The notes under the pieces were generated by a model, which was not told where the DNA came from, did not search any database, and worked only from the letters and a program-made list of their open reading frames with translations. The translations under genes and the position numbers were made by a program. Of a DNA stretch of 7,094 nucleotides, positions 1 to 5,486 are shown piece after piece. Origin of the DNA: Chloroflexota bacterium (GTDB lineage: Bacteria; Chloroflexota; Anaerolineae; Aggregatilineales; Phototrophicaceae). How positions within the stretch are numbered: the stretch's first letter is position 1; every line of letters begins with the position of its first letter. The stretch lies in assembly GCA_023392115.1 (NCBI GenBank), contig JAEVZT010000295.1:1-7094 (forward strand), written 5' to 3'.

Positions 1-143
1 CTGTAGAGGTGCAGATAGACGCCGGTGATCCGCTTCTGGTGGTACAGCTCATCGCACTTATTCTCGAACTGGCGGATCAAGACGATCTGATAGTACCAGT
101 CGAGCAGTCTTTCCCTGTCCACTGCCAATGTCTGAGTTGCCAA
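1..143 (-). CDS. pdhA: Thiamine-diphosphate-dependent 2-oxoacid (pyruvate-type) dehydrogenase E1 alpha subunit, N-terminal fragment
   Basis: Reading the minus strand from a TTG at 143-141 gives 47 uninterrupted codons before the window ends, so only the N-terminus is present. The visible residues include LLDWYYQIVLIRQFE followed by KCDELYHQKRITG and VYLHLY, matching the opening helices of E1 alpha subunits of the pyruvate dehydrogenase family (usual pattern: WYRxMxLIRxFEE, then a short helix and a G-x-HLY/HLS segment). The family decarboxylates a 2-oxoacid with TPP and passes the acyl group to lipoyl-E2, in the cytoplasm. TTG is chosen as start because GGAAGGAG lies at 150-157 with 6 nt spacing; the nearby ATG (157-159) is out of frame. 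The TPP-binding GDG...N motif would lie outside the window, so pyruvate cannot be separated from branched-chain or acetoin substrates. The rest of the complex (E1 beta, E2) would be expected beyond the left edge. Confidence 0.8.
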   Translation of the reverse strand, partial: MATQTLAVDRERLLDWYYQIVLIRQFENKCDELYHQKRITGVYLHLY

Positions 144-393
144 CGCGCGCTCCTTCCATCACTGCGTTACACGATCGACAACGGGGCAACCGCTTTTGTT
201 CAATTAACTTGCTTGAAATTGCGTCCAAGTGTACCGCAATCATTGGTGAAATCCAACGGACAGCCCCGCGAAAAGCGCCGGCAGTGCGCGCGGCGCGAAT
301 TATTCATCATATAATCATCTTTGAGCACGTTTCGAGCAGTTGACAGGCTTTCGACAGCACCAAAGAAGCGTCTTAGAAAAGGATGTTTTGACG
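144..393. promoter_or_regulatory. Divergent intergenic region between pdhA-like gene and VOC gene
   Basis: This 250-bp gap must hold the start signals of both flanking divergent genes. A perfect -10 hexamer TATAAT sits on the plus strand at 310-315, but the bases 16-18 nt upstream are GC-rich and give no -35, so it is only a candidate promoter for the VOC-GNAT unit. A TTGACA at 340-345 has no usable -10 at 17 nt. On the minus strand I see no clear promoter; TTGGAC about 15 nt from TTAATT (within roughly 205-232) is weak. No terminator or operator palindrome was recognised. Confidence 0.35.
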
Positions 394-798
394 ATGGCTG
401 TTCAGTTACAGGGTCTGCACCACATCGCGCTCACCGTCAGCGACGCCAACCGCGCGCGCGATTTCTATACCGGTGTCCTCGGCTTTCAGGTGATTATGGT
501 GCTCGGACCCAAGACGATATTGGGCAACGGGCAGACAATCCTCGCGCTGAACGAAGCGCCTGACCCGCTGCAAGCCCTGCCCAATGACCGCTTCAGCGAG
601 AACCGCGTCGGGCTCGATCACGTCAGCTTTGGCGTCGGCAGCCTCGCCGAACTTGAACAAGCTGCCCGCGATTTCGACGCGCAGGGCGTCCCGCACGGGA
701 CGATCAACGACCTTGGGCACGCCGGTCTGCCGATCTACGTGCTGGCGTTCCGCGATCCCGACAACATTCAGCTCGAACTGACCGCGCCGCACGGATAA
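394..798 (+). CDS. VOC (glyoxalase/bleomycin-resistance/dioxygenase fold) family protein
   Basis: A 134-residue single-domain protein of the vicinal oxygen chelate superfamily. Two beta-alpha-beta-beta-beta modules are visible: the first opens with LHHIALTVSDANRARDFY (residues 8-25) and continues to LGFQV; the second opens with GLDHVSFGV (73-81) and ends with FRDPDNIQLEL (119-129), the standard closing strand. Likely metal ligands are H10, H76 and E128, with E54 in the usual fourth place. There are no cysteines, so it is not an ArsI-type C-As lyase. Substrate cannot be told from sequence; glyoxalase-like, dioxygenase and drug-binding members look alike at this level. The start at 394 is preferred over an in-frame TTG at 340 because the fold begins immediately after it and AAAAGGA lies at 377-383 (10-nt spacing). 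It precedes the GNAT gene by 8 nt and is probably co-transcribed with it. Confidence 0.85.
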   Translation: MAVQLQGLHHIALTVSDANRARDFYTGVLGFQVIMVLGPKTILGNGQTILALNEAPDPLQALPNDRFSENRVGLDHVSFGVGSLAELEQAARDFDAQGVPHGTINDLGHAGLPIYVLAFRDPDNIQLELTAPHG

Positions 799-806
799 GA
801 GCACCT

Positions 807-1304
807 ATGCAGGTACGATCCGCCAAACTGGCAGACGCGGAAGCGATTGCCGCGATTTACAATCAGGGGATTGAAGACCGCGTCGCTACCTTCGAGACGC
901 GCCCACGCTCTGCCGACGACATCCGCGCGTGGTTTGACGGCGTTCACCCGATCGTCGTCGTCGAGGACGCGGGGCAGGTGATCGCCTTCGCCGCGACGTC
1001 GACCTACCGCCCGCGCGAGTGCTACGCCGGGATCGCCGAGTTTTCGGTCTACGTCGACCGTGCGCAGCGTGGCAGGGGGGCGGGTCGCTGCGCCATGCAG
1101 GGGTTAATCGAAGCAGCCGAAGCGGCGGGCTTCTGGAAACTGGTGTCGCGCGTGTTTACCGAGAACCATGCAAGCCGGGCGCTGCTGGTGGCGCTCGGCT
1201 TCCGCGAGGTCGGCATCTACGAGAAGCACGGGCAGCTTGACGGCGTGTGGCGGGACGTCGTGATCCTCGAGCGGCTGCTTAAATCGGAGTCGAGACGAAG
1301 CTAG
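807..1304 (+). CDS. GNAT N-acetyltransferase, ArsN1/phosphinothricin acetyltransferase-like
   Basis: A 165-residue single GNAT domain using acetyl-CoA. The N-terminal strand is followed by ADAEAIAAIYNQGIEDRVATFE (positions 9-30), the Pat/ArsN1-type substrate region; AEFSVYVDRAQRGRGAG (77-93) is motif A, with RGRGAG as the pyrophosphate-binding loop; ENHASRALLVALGF (119-132) is motif B; the tail contains HGQLDGVWRDVVILERLL. This set resembles the ArsN1 subgroup (arsinothricin N-acetyltransferases) and phosphinothricin acetyltransferases, which acetylate the amino group of glutamate-like toxins and sometimes methionine derivatives. The true substrate is inference, since many genomic members are annotated this way without tests. 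The start has only a weak AAGAG ahead of it, consistent with translational coupling to the VOC gene. No arsenic-resistance genes (arsM, arsR, arsB/acr3) are in the window. Confidence 0.85.
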   Translation: MQVRSAKLADAEAIAAIYNQGIEDRVATFETRPRSADDIRAWFDGVHPIVVVEDAGQVIAFAATSTYRPRECYAGIAEFSVYVDRAQRGRGAGRCAMQGLIEAAEAAGFWKLVSRVFTENHASRALLVALGFREVGIYEKHGQLDGVWRDVVILERLLKSESRRS

Positions 1305-1310
1305 TAAGTA

Positions 1311-1432
1311 AACCTCACCCTGCTTGCTTCGCAAGCTGTCCCTCTCCATGAGAGAGGGACTTATGCTCTTTGGTCTTTGCTCCCTCTCCCGACGGAGAGG
1401 GGCGGTTGAGCGGAGCGAAACGGGGTGAGGTT
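1311..1432. repeat. MITE-like hairpin-rich element with perfect 10-bp terminal inverted repeats
   Basis: The element begins with aacctcaccc (1311-1320) and ends with its exact reverse complement gggtgaggtt (1423-1432). Inside are three perfect hairpins: 6-bp stem 1322-1327/1331-1336 with a 3-nt loop; 9-bp stem 1338-1346/1352-1360 with a 5-nt loop; 8-bp stem 1382-1389/1394-1401 with a 4-nt loop. The second and third share the pyrimidine-rich core ccctctc. It has no coding capacity. It starts 6 nt after the GNAT stop codon and ends just before the terminator of the opposite gene. The architecture is that of a small non-autonomous palindromic repeat (MITE or REP/BIME-like). A flanking TA on the left (1309-1310) and TA overlapping the right end (1432-1433) hint at a 2-bp target duplication, but this is weak. 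Confidence 0.65.
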
Positions 1433-1436
1433 ATGG

Positions 1437-1476
1437 AAAAAAAACAGCCCCTCGACCTATTCAGGCTGAGGGGCTG
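1437..1476 (-). terminator. Intrinsic terminator of the lytic transglycosylase gene
   Basis: On the minus strand a perfect 9-bp GC-rich stem (1468-1476 pairing with 1445-1453, cagcccctc/gaggggctg) is followed directly by eight T residues (the complement of the A-run 1437-1444). It starts 21 nt past the transglycosylase stop codon. On the plus strand no T-run follows the stem, so it works in one direction only. Confidence 0.9.
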
Positions 1477-1497
1477 CTGCGGTGTTATGTGAGTGTG

Positions 1498-2262
1498 TTA
1501 ATCCAAGCCGAGCGAGGCGGACGCCCGATTGCACAGATTCGTGCCGCCGGCGCGAAGCCACGTCTCGATCGTGTCGCTGACCTGTCTGCCCTGCTGCGCG
1601 TCGGCATAGATCGCCGTGCCCCAGTTATAGTAACGCTGAGTCTCCGACGCCCACGACGAGAACGAGCGGTTGACGACCGAAGGTCCGCCGTTGTAGCACG
1701 CCATCGCCAAGCCGGAGTCGCCGTTTGCCCAGCCGAGACACTGGTTGAGGAAGTCCGCGCCGCGCCGCGCGTTCGTGTCCGGGTCAATCATGTTTTCCCC
1801 GGCAGAGAAGTGGAACGGCATGACCTGAAACAAGCCTTGCGCGCCCGCGTGGCTGCTGACGTCGGCTAAGCCGCACGATTCGATCTGCATGACGGTCGCC
1901 AGCAGGTTCGGGTCAAGGTTGAACTGCGCCGCCCAGCGCACAATATCTTCGCTCCAGTAATCGACTTCTTTGGTGAATACCGGCGCGAGTCCCGTCGATA
2001 CGGACGGAACGTAAGCGCTATTCACCCCGGTTGTCACCGGCATCGTGTTCAAGGCTCGCCCGGCAACGCCGAATGTCGTCGACAGGACGTTCGGCAGCAC
2101 AATTGCAAGGATGATGGCGATCATCACCCAACCGGCGAGGAAACGATGCCACGGTTGGCGCTCATTTTCGATACGCGCTTCCACCTTGCTCCGTTTCGAT
2201 CCTTTTGTCGATTCCCGTTTTGTTGTCCGCGAAGCGCGGTACGGTTTTGCCTGAACTGCCAT
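1498..2262 (-). CDS. Membrane-anchored SLT-domain lytic transglycosylase
   Basis: A 254-residue murein lytic transglycosylase, which cleaves the MurNAc-GlcNAc bond with formation of a 1,6-anhydro end. Residues 1-40 are very basic (many K/R) and presumably cytoplasmic; about 41-60 form one hydrophobic membrane segment, giving an N-in/C-out single-pass protein. A linker of about 40 residues leads to the SLT domain from about 100 on. Family signatures visible are MQIESCG (125-131) with catalytic Glu128, GAQGLFQVMPFHF (140-152), ACYNGG (188-193) and YY at 211-212. Four cysteines (130, 175, 189, 244) lie in the exported domain and could form disulfides. ATG at 2262 is supported by AGGA (complement of 2268-2271) with 5-nt spacing. 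Its own promoter and terminator make it a monocistronic unit. A role in envelope remodelling or in making room for a secretion machine is possible; no partner gene is nearby. Confidence 0.9.
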   Translation of the reverse strand: MAVQAKPYRASRTTKRESTKGSKRSKVEARIENERQPWHRFLAGWVMIAIILAIVLPNVLSTTFGVAGRALNTMPVTTGVNSAYVPSVSTGLAPVFTKEVDYWSEDIVRWAAQFNLDPNLLATVMQIESCGLADVSSHAGAQGLFQVMPFHFSAGENMIDPDTNARRGADFLNQCLGWANGDSGLAMACYNGGPSVVNRSFSSWASETQRYYNWGTAIYADAQQGRQVSDTIETWLRAGGTNLCNRASASLGLD

Positions 2263-2368
2263 TGATGTCCTGTATGCTGAAACTAGCCGATTTTACATCG
2301 GAAGGGGTGGAAATTAGCGTAAATATCCCGTTAGACACCCAATTTTAGGGGGTCTTCTCATACCGACT

Positions 2369-2397
2369 ATTTTAGAACACACGTTCGTTTTCGTCAA
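2369..2397 (-). promoter_or_regulatory. Sigma-70-type promoter for the lytic transglycosylase gene
   Basis: On the minus strand TTGACG (complement of 2392-2397) is followed after exactly 17 nt by TAAAAT (complement of 2369-2374): five of six matches to each consensus hexamer. Transcription would start near 2362, giving a leader of about 100 nt before the ATG at 2262. Confidence 0.75.
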
Positions 2398-2516
2398 GGA
2401 ATCGAGGGGGAATTTCGAACATTTATGTATCATATAGACGCTGCTTTCAGCCGAACCCTTACGCGAGACCACCCAGTTTTTCTATACGCGGATTCATCTG
2501 AACGAGTTGCGCTGCC

Positions 2517-2525
2517 TGCTATGAT
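2517..2525 (+). promoter_or_regulatory. Candidate extended -10 promoter for the P450 gene
   Basis: TGC directly followed by TATGAT (2520-2525) matches an extended -10 (TGnTATAAT, one mismatch). The -35 region is poor (CTGAAC at 2498-2503, 16-nt spacing), as is allowed for extended -10 promoters. Start of transcription would be near 2532, about 45 nt before the ATG. Confidence 0.35.
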
Positions 2526-2576
2526 TGAGCGGGCATTGTAAACGTAAATGGAACAGTCAGCAACGAGGGCAGCACC

Positions 2577-3938
2577 ATGAGTCAGCTTCCGCCCGGTCCG
2601 CCGATGGTCAAGACGCTTGTCGATCAAATCCGGCTTGCGCGGGCGCTTCAAAATGACATGCTCGGTCACTTCGAGCGACTAATCGCCCGGTACGGCGACG
2701 TAATCGGCATTCGTGGTGACAACTTCGCCCACTACGTGACGGCGAACCCGCAGTTCATCCACGAGATGCTGGTGACTCACGCCGATCACTTCCACAAGAA
2801 CGAGAGTTACAAACATCCGCAGAAGGGGTTGGCGCGGTTTTTGGGCAACGGCTTGCTCGTCAGCGACGGCGAATTCTGGAAACGCCAGCGCCGGCTGGTC
2901 GCTCCCGCCCTGCACGTGCGGCGGATCAACGCTTACGCCGACACGATGGTTGATATCACGCTGAAGATGCTGGACAGCTGGCGCGGTCGACGCGAAATCG
3001 ACGTCGATCAGGAGATGATGCGTTCGACGCTCCAGATCGTCGCCAAGACGCTCTTCAACGCCGAAGTGCAGTCCACCGCCGATCGAGTCGGCGCGGCGAT
3101 GACGGCGCTCCAGCAGATCGGCACGGCGCTCGAACTGCTGCCGCCGTGGATGCCGACGCCGGGGCGCATCCGTATCAAGCGGGCGGTGCGCACCCTCGAC
3201 GCGATCATCTACGGCATCATCGCCGAACGACGCCGGACGAGTGAGGATCAAGGCGATCTGATGTCGATGCTGCTGCTGGCGCAGGACGACGAGGGCGGCG
3301 TGATGACCGACGCGCAGGTGCGCGACGAGGCGATGACGCTGTTTCTCGCCGGACACGAGACGACGGCGAACGCGCTCAACTGGACGTGGATGCTGTTAGC
3401 GCAGAACCCCGACGCCGAGGCGAAACTGCATCACGAGCTTGACACCGTCCTCCGCGGCGATCCGCCCACGCTCGACGATCTGGCGCGGCTGCCGTACACC
3501 GAAATGGTGGTCAAGGAGTCGATGCGCCTCTACCCCCCCGCGTATACCTTCGGGCGGCAGGCGATCGCCGACGTGACGCTCGCCGGTCATTTCGTGCCGA
3601 GGGGGACGGAGATCACCGCTTTCAGCTACTTCGTCCACCGCGACCCGCGCTGGTGGCGCGACCCGGAACGCTTCATCCCCGAGCGGTTCAGCGAGGAAAA
3701 TGAGAAGGACATCCAGCGGCACACCTATATTCCCTTCGGCGGCGGTCCACGCGTCTGCATCGGCAACAGCTTCGCCATGATGGAAGCGCGGCTGATGCTG
3801 GCGACGATCGCGCAGCGCTACCGCCTGCGCATGACGCCGGGGCAGGTAATCCAGCCCGAGCCGCTGATCACCCTGCGCCCGCGCGGTGGCATGCACATGA
3901 CCCTCGAGGAGCGCGAGCCGGTGCGCGTGACCGCTTAA
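2577..3938 (+). CDS. Cytochrome P450 monooxygenase
   Basis: A complete 453-residue P450, a normal length for a soluble bacterial enzyme. All core motifs are present: PPGPP near the N-terminus (5-9), C-helix WKRQR (101-105), I-helix AGHETT (258-263) with the acid-alcohol pair E261/T262 for oxygen activation, K-helix ExxR (E314-R317), PERF (363-366), and the haem-binding loop FGGGPRVCIG (387-396) with proximal ligand Cys394. No N-terminal membrane segment is visible, so it is probably cytosolic. The long form of the haem loop (FGGGPRxCIG) and AGHETT resemble the CYP4/CYP102-like side of bacterial P450s, often fatty-acid or terpenoid hydroxylases, but the substrate is not readable. It needs electrons from a ferredoxin or flavodoxin system; no reductase or ferredoxin gene is in the window and none is fused. 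ATG at 2577 has GAGGG at 2565-2569, 7-nt spacing. Confidence 0.95.
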   Translation: MSQLPPGPPMVKTLVDQIRLARALQNDMLGHFERLIARYGDVIGIRGDNFAHYVTANPQFIHEMLVTHADHFHKNESYKHPQKGLARFLGNGLLVSDGEFWKRQRRLVAPALHVRRINAYADTMVDITLKMLDSWRGRREIDVDQEMMRSTLQIVAKTLFNAEVQSTADRVGAAMTALQQIGTALELLPPWMPTPGRIRIKRAVRTLDAIIYGIIAERRRTSEDQGDLMSMLLLAQDDEGGVMTDAQVRDEAMTLFLAGHETTANALNWTWMLLAQNPDAEAKLHHELDTVLRGDPPTLDDLARLPYTEMVVKESMRLYPPAYTFGRQAIADVTLAGHFVPRGTEITAFSYFVHRDPRWWRDPERFIPERFSEENEKDIQRHTYIPFGGGPRVCIGNSFAMMEARLMLATIAQRYRLRMTPGQVIQPEPLITLRPRGGMHMTLEEREPVRVTA

Positions 3939-4426
3939 GACTGCTGGTCGAGGGTCAGGCGCATTTCTTTTGTTGCTTCGAAGCCGAGCGTCTGATAGAT
4001 CGGGCGACCTTCGTCGCTGGCATGCAGCGAAACAAACACCAGTCCCATCTCGCGGGCATAGTCTATCGCCTGACTCACCAGCCGCCGTGCGATGCCGCGC
4101 CGACGAAATTCCGGCTCGGTGTAGACGTTGAGGATGTAAGCGCGCAAGCCGCGCGTATCGAACGGTCCCGGAAGCCAGTCGTAGAGCCACAATCCCGCAC
4201 CGGCGATGCAGCGTTCATCACCGGACGCGTCCTGCACCACGGCGAACCAGCCGATATAGCGTTCATCTTCCATCGTCTGCCGTAGCCACGGCTCGAATGC
4301 ATGACTCTGACGATCGAGCCGTTCCGCGTCGGTGATGCCCATCGCTTCGAACATGGCGCGGCGCTGCTTGACAATAATCGGTACGTCGTCGAGCGTTTCT
4401 CGACGGATGGTGATCGTCTCGGTCAT
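3935..4426 (-). CDS. GNAT family N-acetyltransferase
   Basis: A 163-residue single GNAT domain. Visible parts are the N-terminal strand ITIRRETLDDVPIIV (5-19); a helical region with FEPWLRQTMEDERYIGWFAVV (44-64); the central strand IAGAGLWLYDW (74-84); motif A with YILNVYTEPEFRRRGIARRL (97-116), where RRRGIA (108-113) is the acetyl-CoA pyrophosphate loop; and the closing LHASDEGRPIYQTLGF (134-149) with Y144 as the usual general-acid position. The acceptor substrate is unknown. An in-frame ATG at 4480 would add 18 residues unlike a GNAT start; ATG at 4426 is chosen because TAGGAGGG lies 8 nt upstream (4435-4442) and a promoter fits just beyond. Its stop codon (3935-3937) overlaps the stop of the convergent P450 gene. 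It is not closely similar to the other GNAT at 807-1304. Confidence 0.88.
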   Translation of the reverse strand: MTETITIRRETLDDVPIIVKQRRAMFEAMGITDAERLDRQSHAFEPWLRQTMEDERYIGWFAVVQDASGDERCIAGAGLWLYDWLPGPFDTRGLRAYILNVYTEPEFRRRGIARRLVSQAIDYAREMGLVFVSLHASDEGRPIYQTLGFEATKEMRLTLDQQS

Positions 4427-4451
4427 AGGGACTGCCCTCCTATCTGCTGCA

Positions 4452-4480
4452 ATATTAGTCAGACACGCGCCATTCATCAA
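4452..4480 (-). promoter_or_regulatory. Sigma-70-type promoter for the minus-strand GNAT gene
   Basis: On the minus strand TTGATG (complement of 4475-4480) is followed after 17 nt by TAATAT (complement of 4452-4457): four of six matches in each hexamer with ideal spacing. Transcription would start near 4445, about 19 nt before the ATG and just upstream of the TAGGAGGG Shine-Dalgarno. This placement supports the 4426 start, since an ATG at 4480 would lie upstream of the transcript. Confidence 0.6.
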
Positions 4481-4522
4481 TCAATCCAATAATGCGTCCA
4501 ATGCGGCAGGCAAATGACACGC

Positions 4523-4528
4523 TATAAT
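4523..4528 (+). promoter_or_regulatory. Consensus -10 element of the lutA-like gene
   Basis: A perfect TATAAT lies 38 nt upstream of the ATG at 4567; no good -35 hexamer is found 16-18 nt further up, so an activator or a weak promoter may be involved. Transcription would start near 4535. Together with the minus-strand promoter at 4452-4480 it makes a compact divergent control region. Confidence 0.5.
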
Positions 4529-4566
4529 CGCACGAAAGCCTGACTCCAATTGAGGTATAACCGCAA

Positions 4567-5340
4567 ATGGCTGATGATCTGCGCCCCTCTCCGATGTACA
4601 AGCCGGTTTCACTGTTCGTCACCTGTATCGTCGATATGATCTATCCGGAGACAGGGGTCTCCGTCGTCGAAATCCTCGAACACCTCGGCGTTGAGCTGCG
4701 CTTTCCCATAAACCAGACGTGCTGCGGTCAGCCCGCCTACAATGCCGGTTTCCAGAACGACGCGCGCGGCGTGGCGAAACAGTTCCTGACGGCGTTCGCC
4801 GACGCCGAGGTGATCGTCTGCCCGTCGGGGAGCTGCGCGTCGATGGTGCGCCACTATTACCCGGAAATGTTCAAGGGCGACCGCGAGTGGTATGACCGTG
4901 CGACGTGGGCGGCGAGCATTACGTGGGAACTGACCGAGTATCTTGTCGACGGGTTGGGTGTCACCGATCTGGGGGCGAAGCTGCCGCCGACGAAAATCGC
5001 CTTTCACCACGCCTGTCACGGCTACCGGATGCTGAACCTGAGCGAGCAGGCGCAAACACTGGCGGCGAACATCGACGGCGTGACTGTCAACGACCTGCCG
5101 GGCGCGGATCAGTGCTGCGGCTTCGGCGGGCTGTTTGCCGTCAAGCTGCCGGAGATCAGCGGAGCGATGCTCAACGACAAGCTGAAGAACATCGAGGCAG
5201 CCGACGCCGACGTGATCGTCACCGGCGACGCGAGCTGTCTGACGCAGATGAACGGCGGCTTGAGCCGGCACGCCAGCGGCAAGCGCGTCGTCCACATCGC
5301 CGATCTGCTGGCGAGGGGGATTAAAGAAGTTGATAGGTAA
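4567..5340 (+). CDS. lutA: LutA-type (Fe-S)-binding CCG-domain oxidoreductase subunit
   Basis: A 257-residue protein with two cysteine-rich CCG (DUF224) domains, close in length and motif order to LutA/YkgE. The first domain has C20 (in VTCIVDM), then 31 residues to TCCGQPAYNAG (51-61, C52-C53), then PSGSC (86-90) with C90 and an extra C85. The second has HHACH (147-151, C150), DQCCGFGG (181-188, C183-C184) and GDASCL (220-225, C224). LutA acts with LutB and LutC in cytosolic L-lactate oxidation to pyruvate; CCG domains also occur in heterodisulfide reductase and glycolate oxidase subunits and bind Fe-S clusters. The partner genes lutB and lutC are not adjacent: upstream is a divergent GNAT and downstream a gene with its own candidate promoter. 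ATG at 4567 has GAGG 11 nt upstream, a little far; an internal Met (residue 10) lacks any ribosome binding site. Confidence 0.88.
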   Translation: MADDLRPSPMYKPVSLFVTCIVDMIYPETGVSVVEILEHLGVELRFPINQTCCGQPAYNAGFQNDARGVAKQFLTAFADAEVIVCPSGSCASMVRHYYPEMFKGDREWYDRATWAASITWELTEYLVDGLGVTDLGAKLPPTKIAFHHACHGYRMLNLSEQAQTLAANIDGVTVNDLPGADQCCGFGGLFAVKLPEISGAMLNDKLKNIEAADADVIVTGDASCLTQMNGGLSRHASGKRVVHIADLLARGIKEVDR

Positions 5341-5394
5341 CAGTTTACAGTCTACAGAAAAAGCAAAGAGGATCTTACTGTGAACTGTAAACTC
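5341..5394. repeat. Inverted heptanucleotide repeats forming a 16-bp stem
   Basis: The left arm reads as a 7-nt tandem, cagttta-cagtcta-cag (5341-5357), and the right arm as actgtga-actgtaa-act (5377-5393). Arms 5342-5357 and 5378-5393 pair over 16 positions with ten uninterrupted outer pairs, one mismatch and one G-U pair, leaving a 20-nt A-rich loop. It begins directly after the lutA stop codon. There is no T-run on either side, so it is not a standard intrinsic terminator; it may protect the lutA mRNA 3' end or be a dispersed repeat. Confidence 0.7.
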
Positions 5395-5447
5395 TTGAAA
5401 TTTACGTCCTTGAGCAAAACCTTTTCTTCACTCCGGTGTACCGCGCG

Positions 5448-5453
5448 TATACT
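5448..5453 (+). promoter_or_regulatory. Candidate -10 element of the creatininase-family gene
   Basis: TATACT (five of six matches to consensus) lies 34 nt upstream of the ATG at 5487. The best -35 is TTCACT at 5427-5432 with a short 15-nt spacer, so this is a moderate candidate. Transcription would start near 5460. Confidence 0.35.
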
Positions 5454-5486
5454 CCATTTAGACAGAATGAAGACCCGGGAGATGCA

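Larger units (their letters stand above)
2263..2576. other. Divergent intergenic region, 314 bp
   Basis: This gap separates the minus-strand transglycosylase gene from the plus-strand P450 gene. It contains a near-consensus minus-strand promoter (2369-2397) and a candidate extended -10 for the P450 gene (2517-2525). The transglycosylase leader carries a small perfect hairpin (ccgat 2287-2291 with atcgg 2297-2301, 5-nt loop). The region is AT-richer than the flanking genes. I see no small gene with a credible ribosome binding site, no RNA gene and no clear operator palindrome. Confidence 0.6.

Noticed and set aside
340..345. TTGACA as -35 of a promoter for the VOC gene
   Set aside because: No acceptable -10 hexamer lies 16-18 nt downstream (the bases there read aagaag), so the match is probably chance.
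394..1304. Arsenic-resistance island
   Set aside because: Only the GNAT resembles an arsenic-related enzyme; no arsR, arsM, arsI or arsenite pump is present, so the wider claim is unsupported.
1311..1432. CRISPR array or riboswitch
   Set aside because: There are no regularly spaced direct repeats with unique spacers, and no conserved ligand-binding core was recognised; the structure is simple inverted repeats.
2679..3356. 225-codon minus-strand open frame inside the P450 gene
   Set aside because: Antisense shadow of a gene with complete P450 motifs; no ribosome binding site and no domain seen.
3396..4190. 264-codon minus-strand open frame across the P450 3' end
   Set aside because: It runs antisense to the P450 I-helix-to-haem region and through the GNAT in another frame; the protein is Arg/His/Ala-rich low-quality sequence with no recognisable fold.
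4427..4480. Longer GNAT protein starting at an ATG at 4480
   Set aside because: The extra 18 residues do not resemble a GNAT start, and the strong Shine-Dalgarno and the promoter both point to ATG 4426.
4609..5295. 228-codon minus-strand open frame opposite lutA
   Set aside because: High GC favours long antisense frames; the plus strand encodes all conserved cysteine motifs of LutA.
5341..5394. Intrinsic terminator of lutA
   Set aside because: The stem is AT-rich and no T-run follows on either strand; described as a repeat instead.
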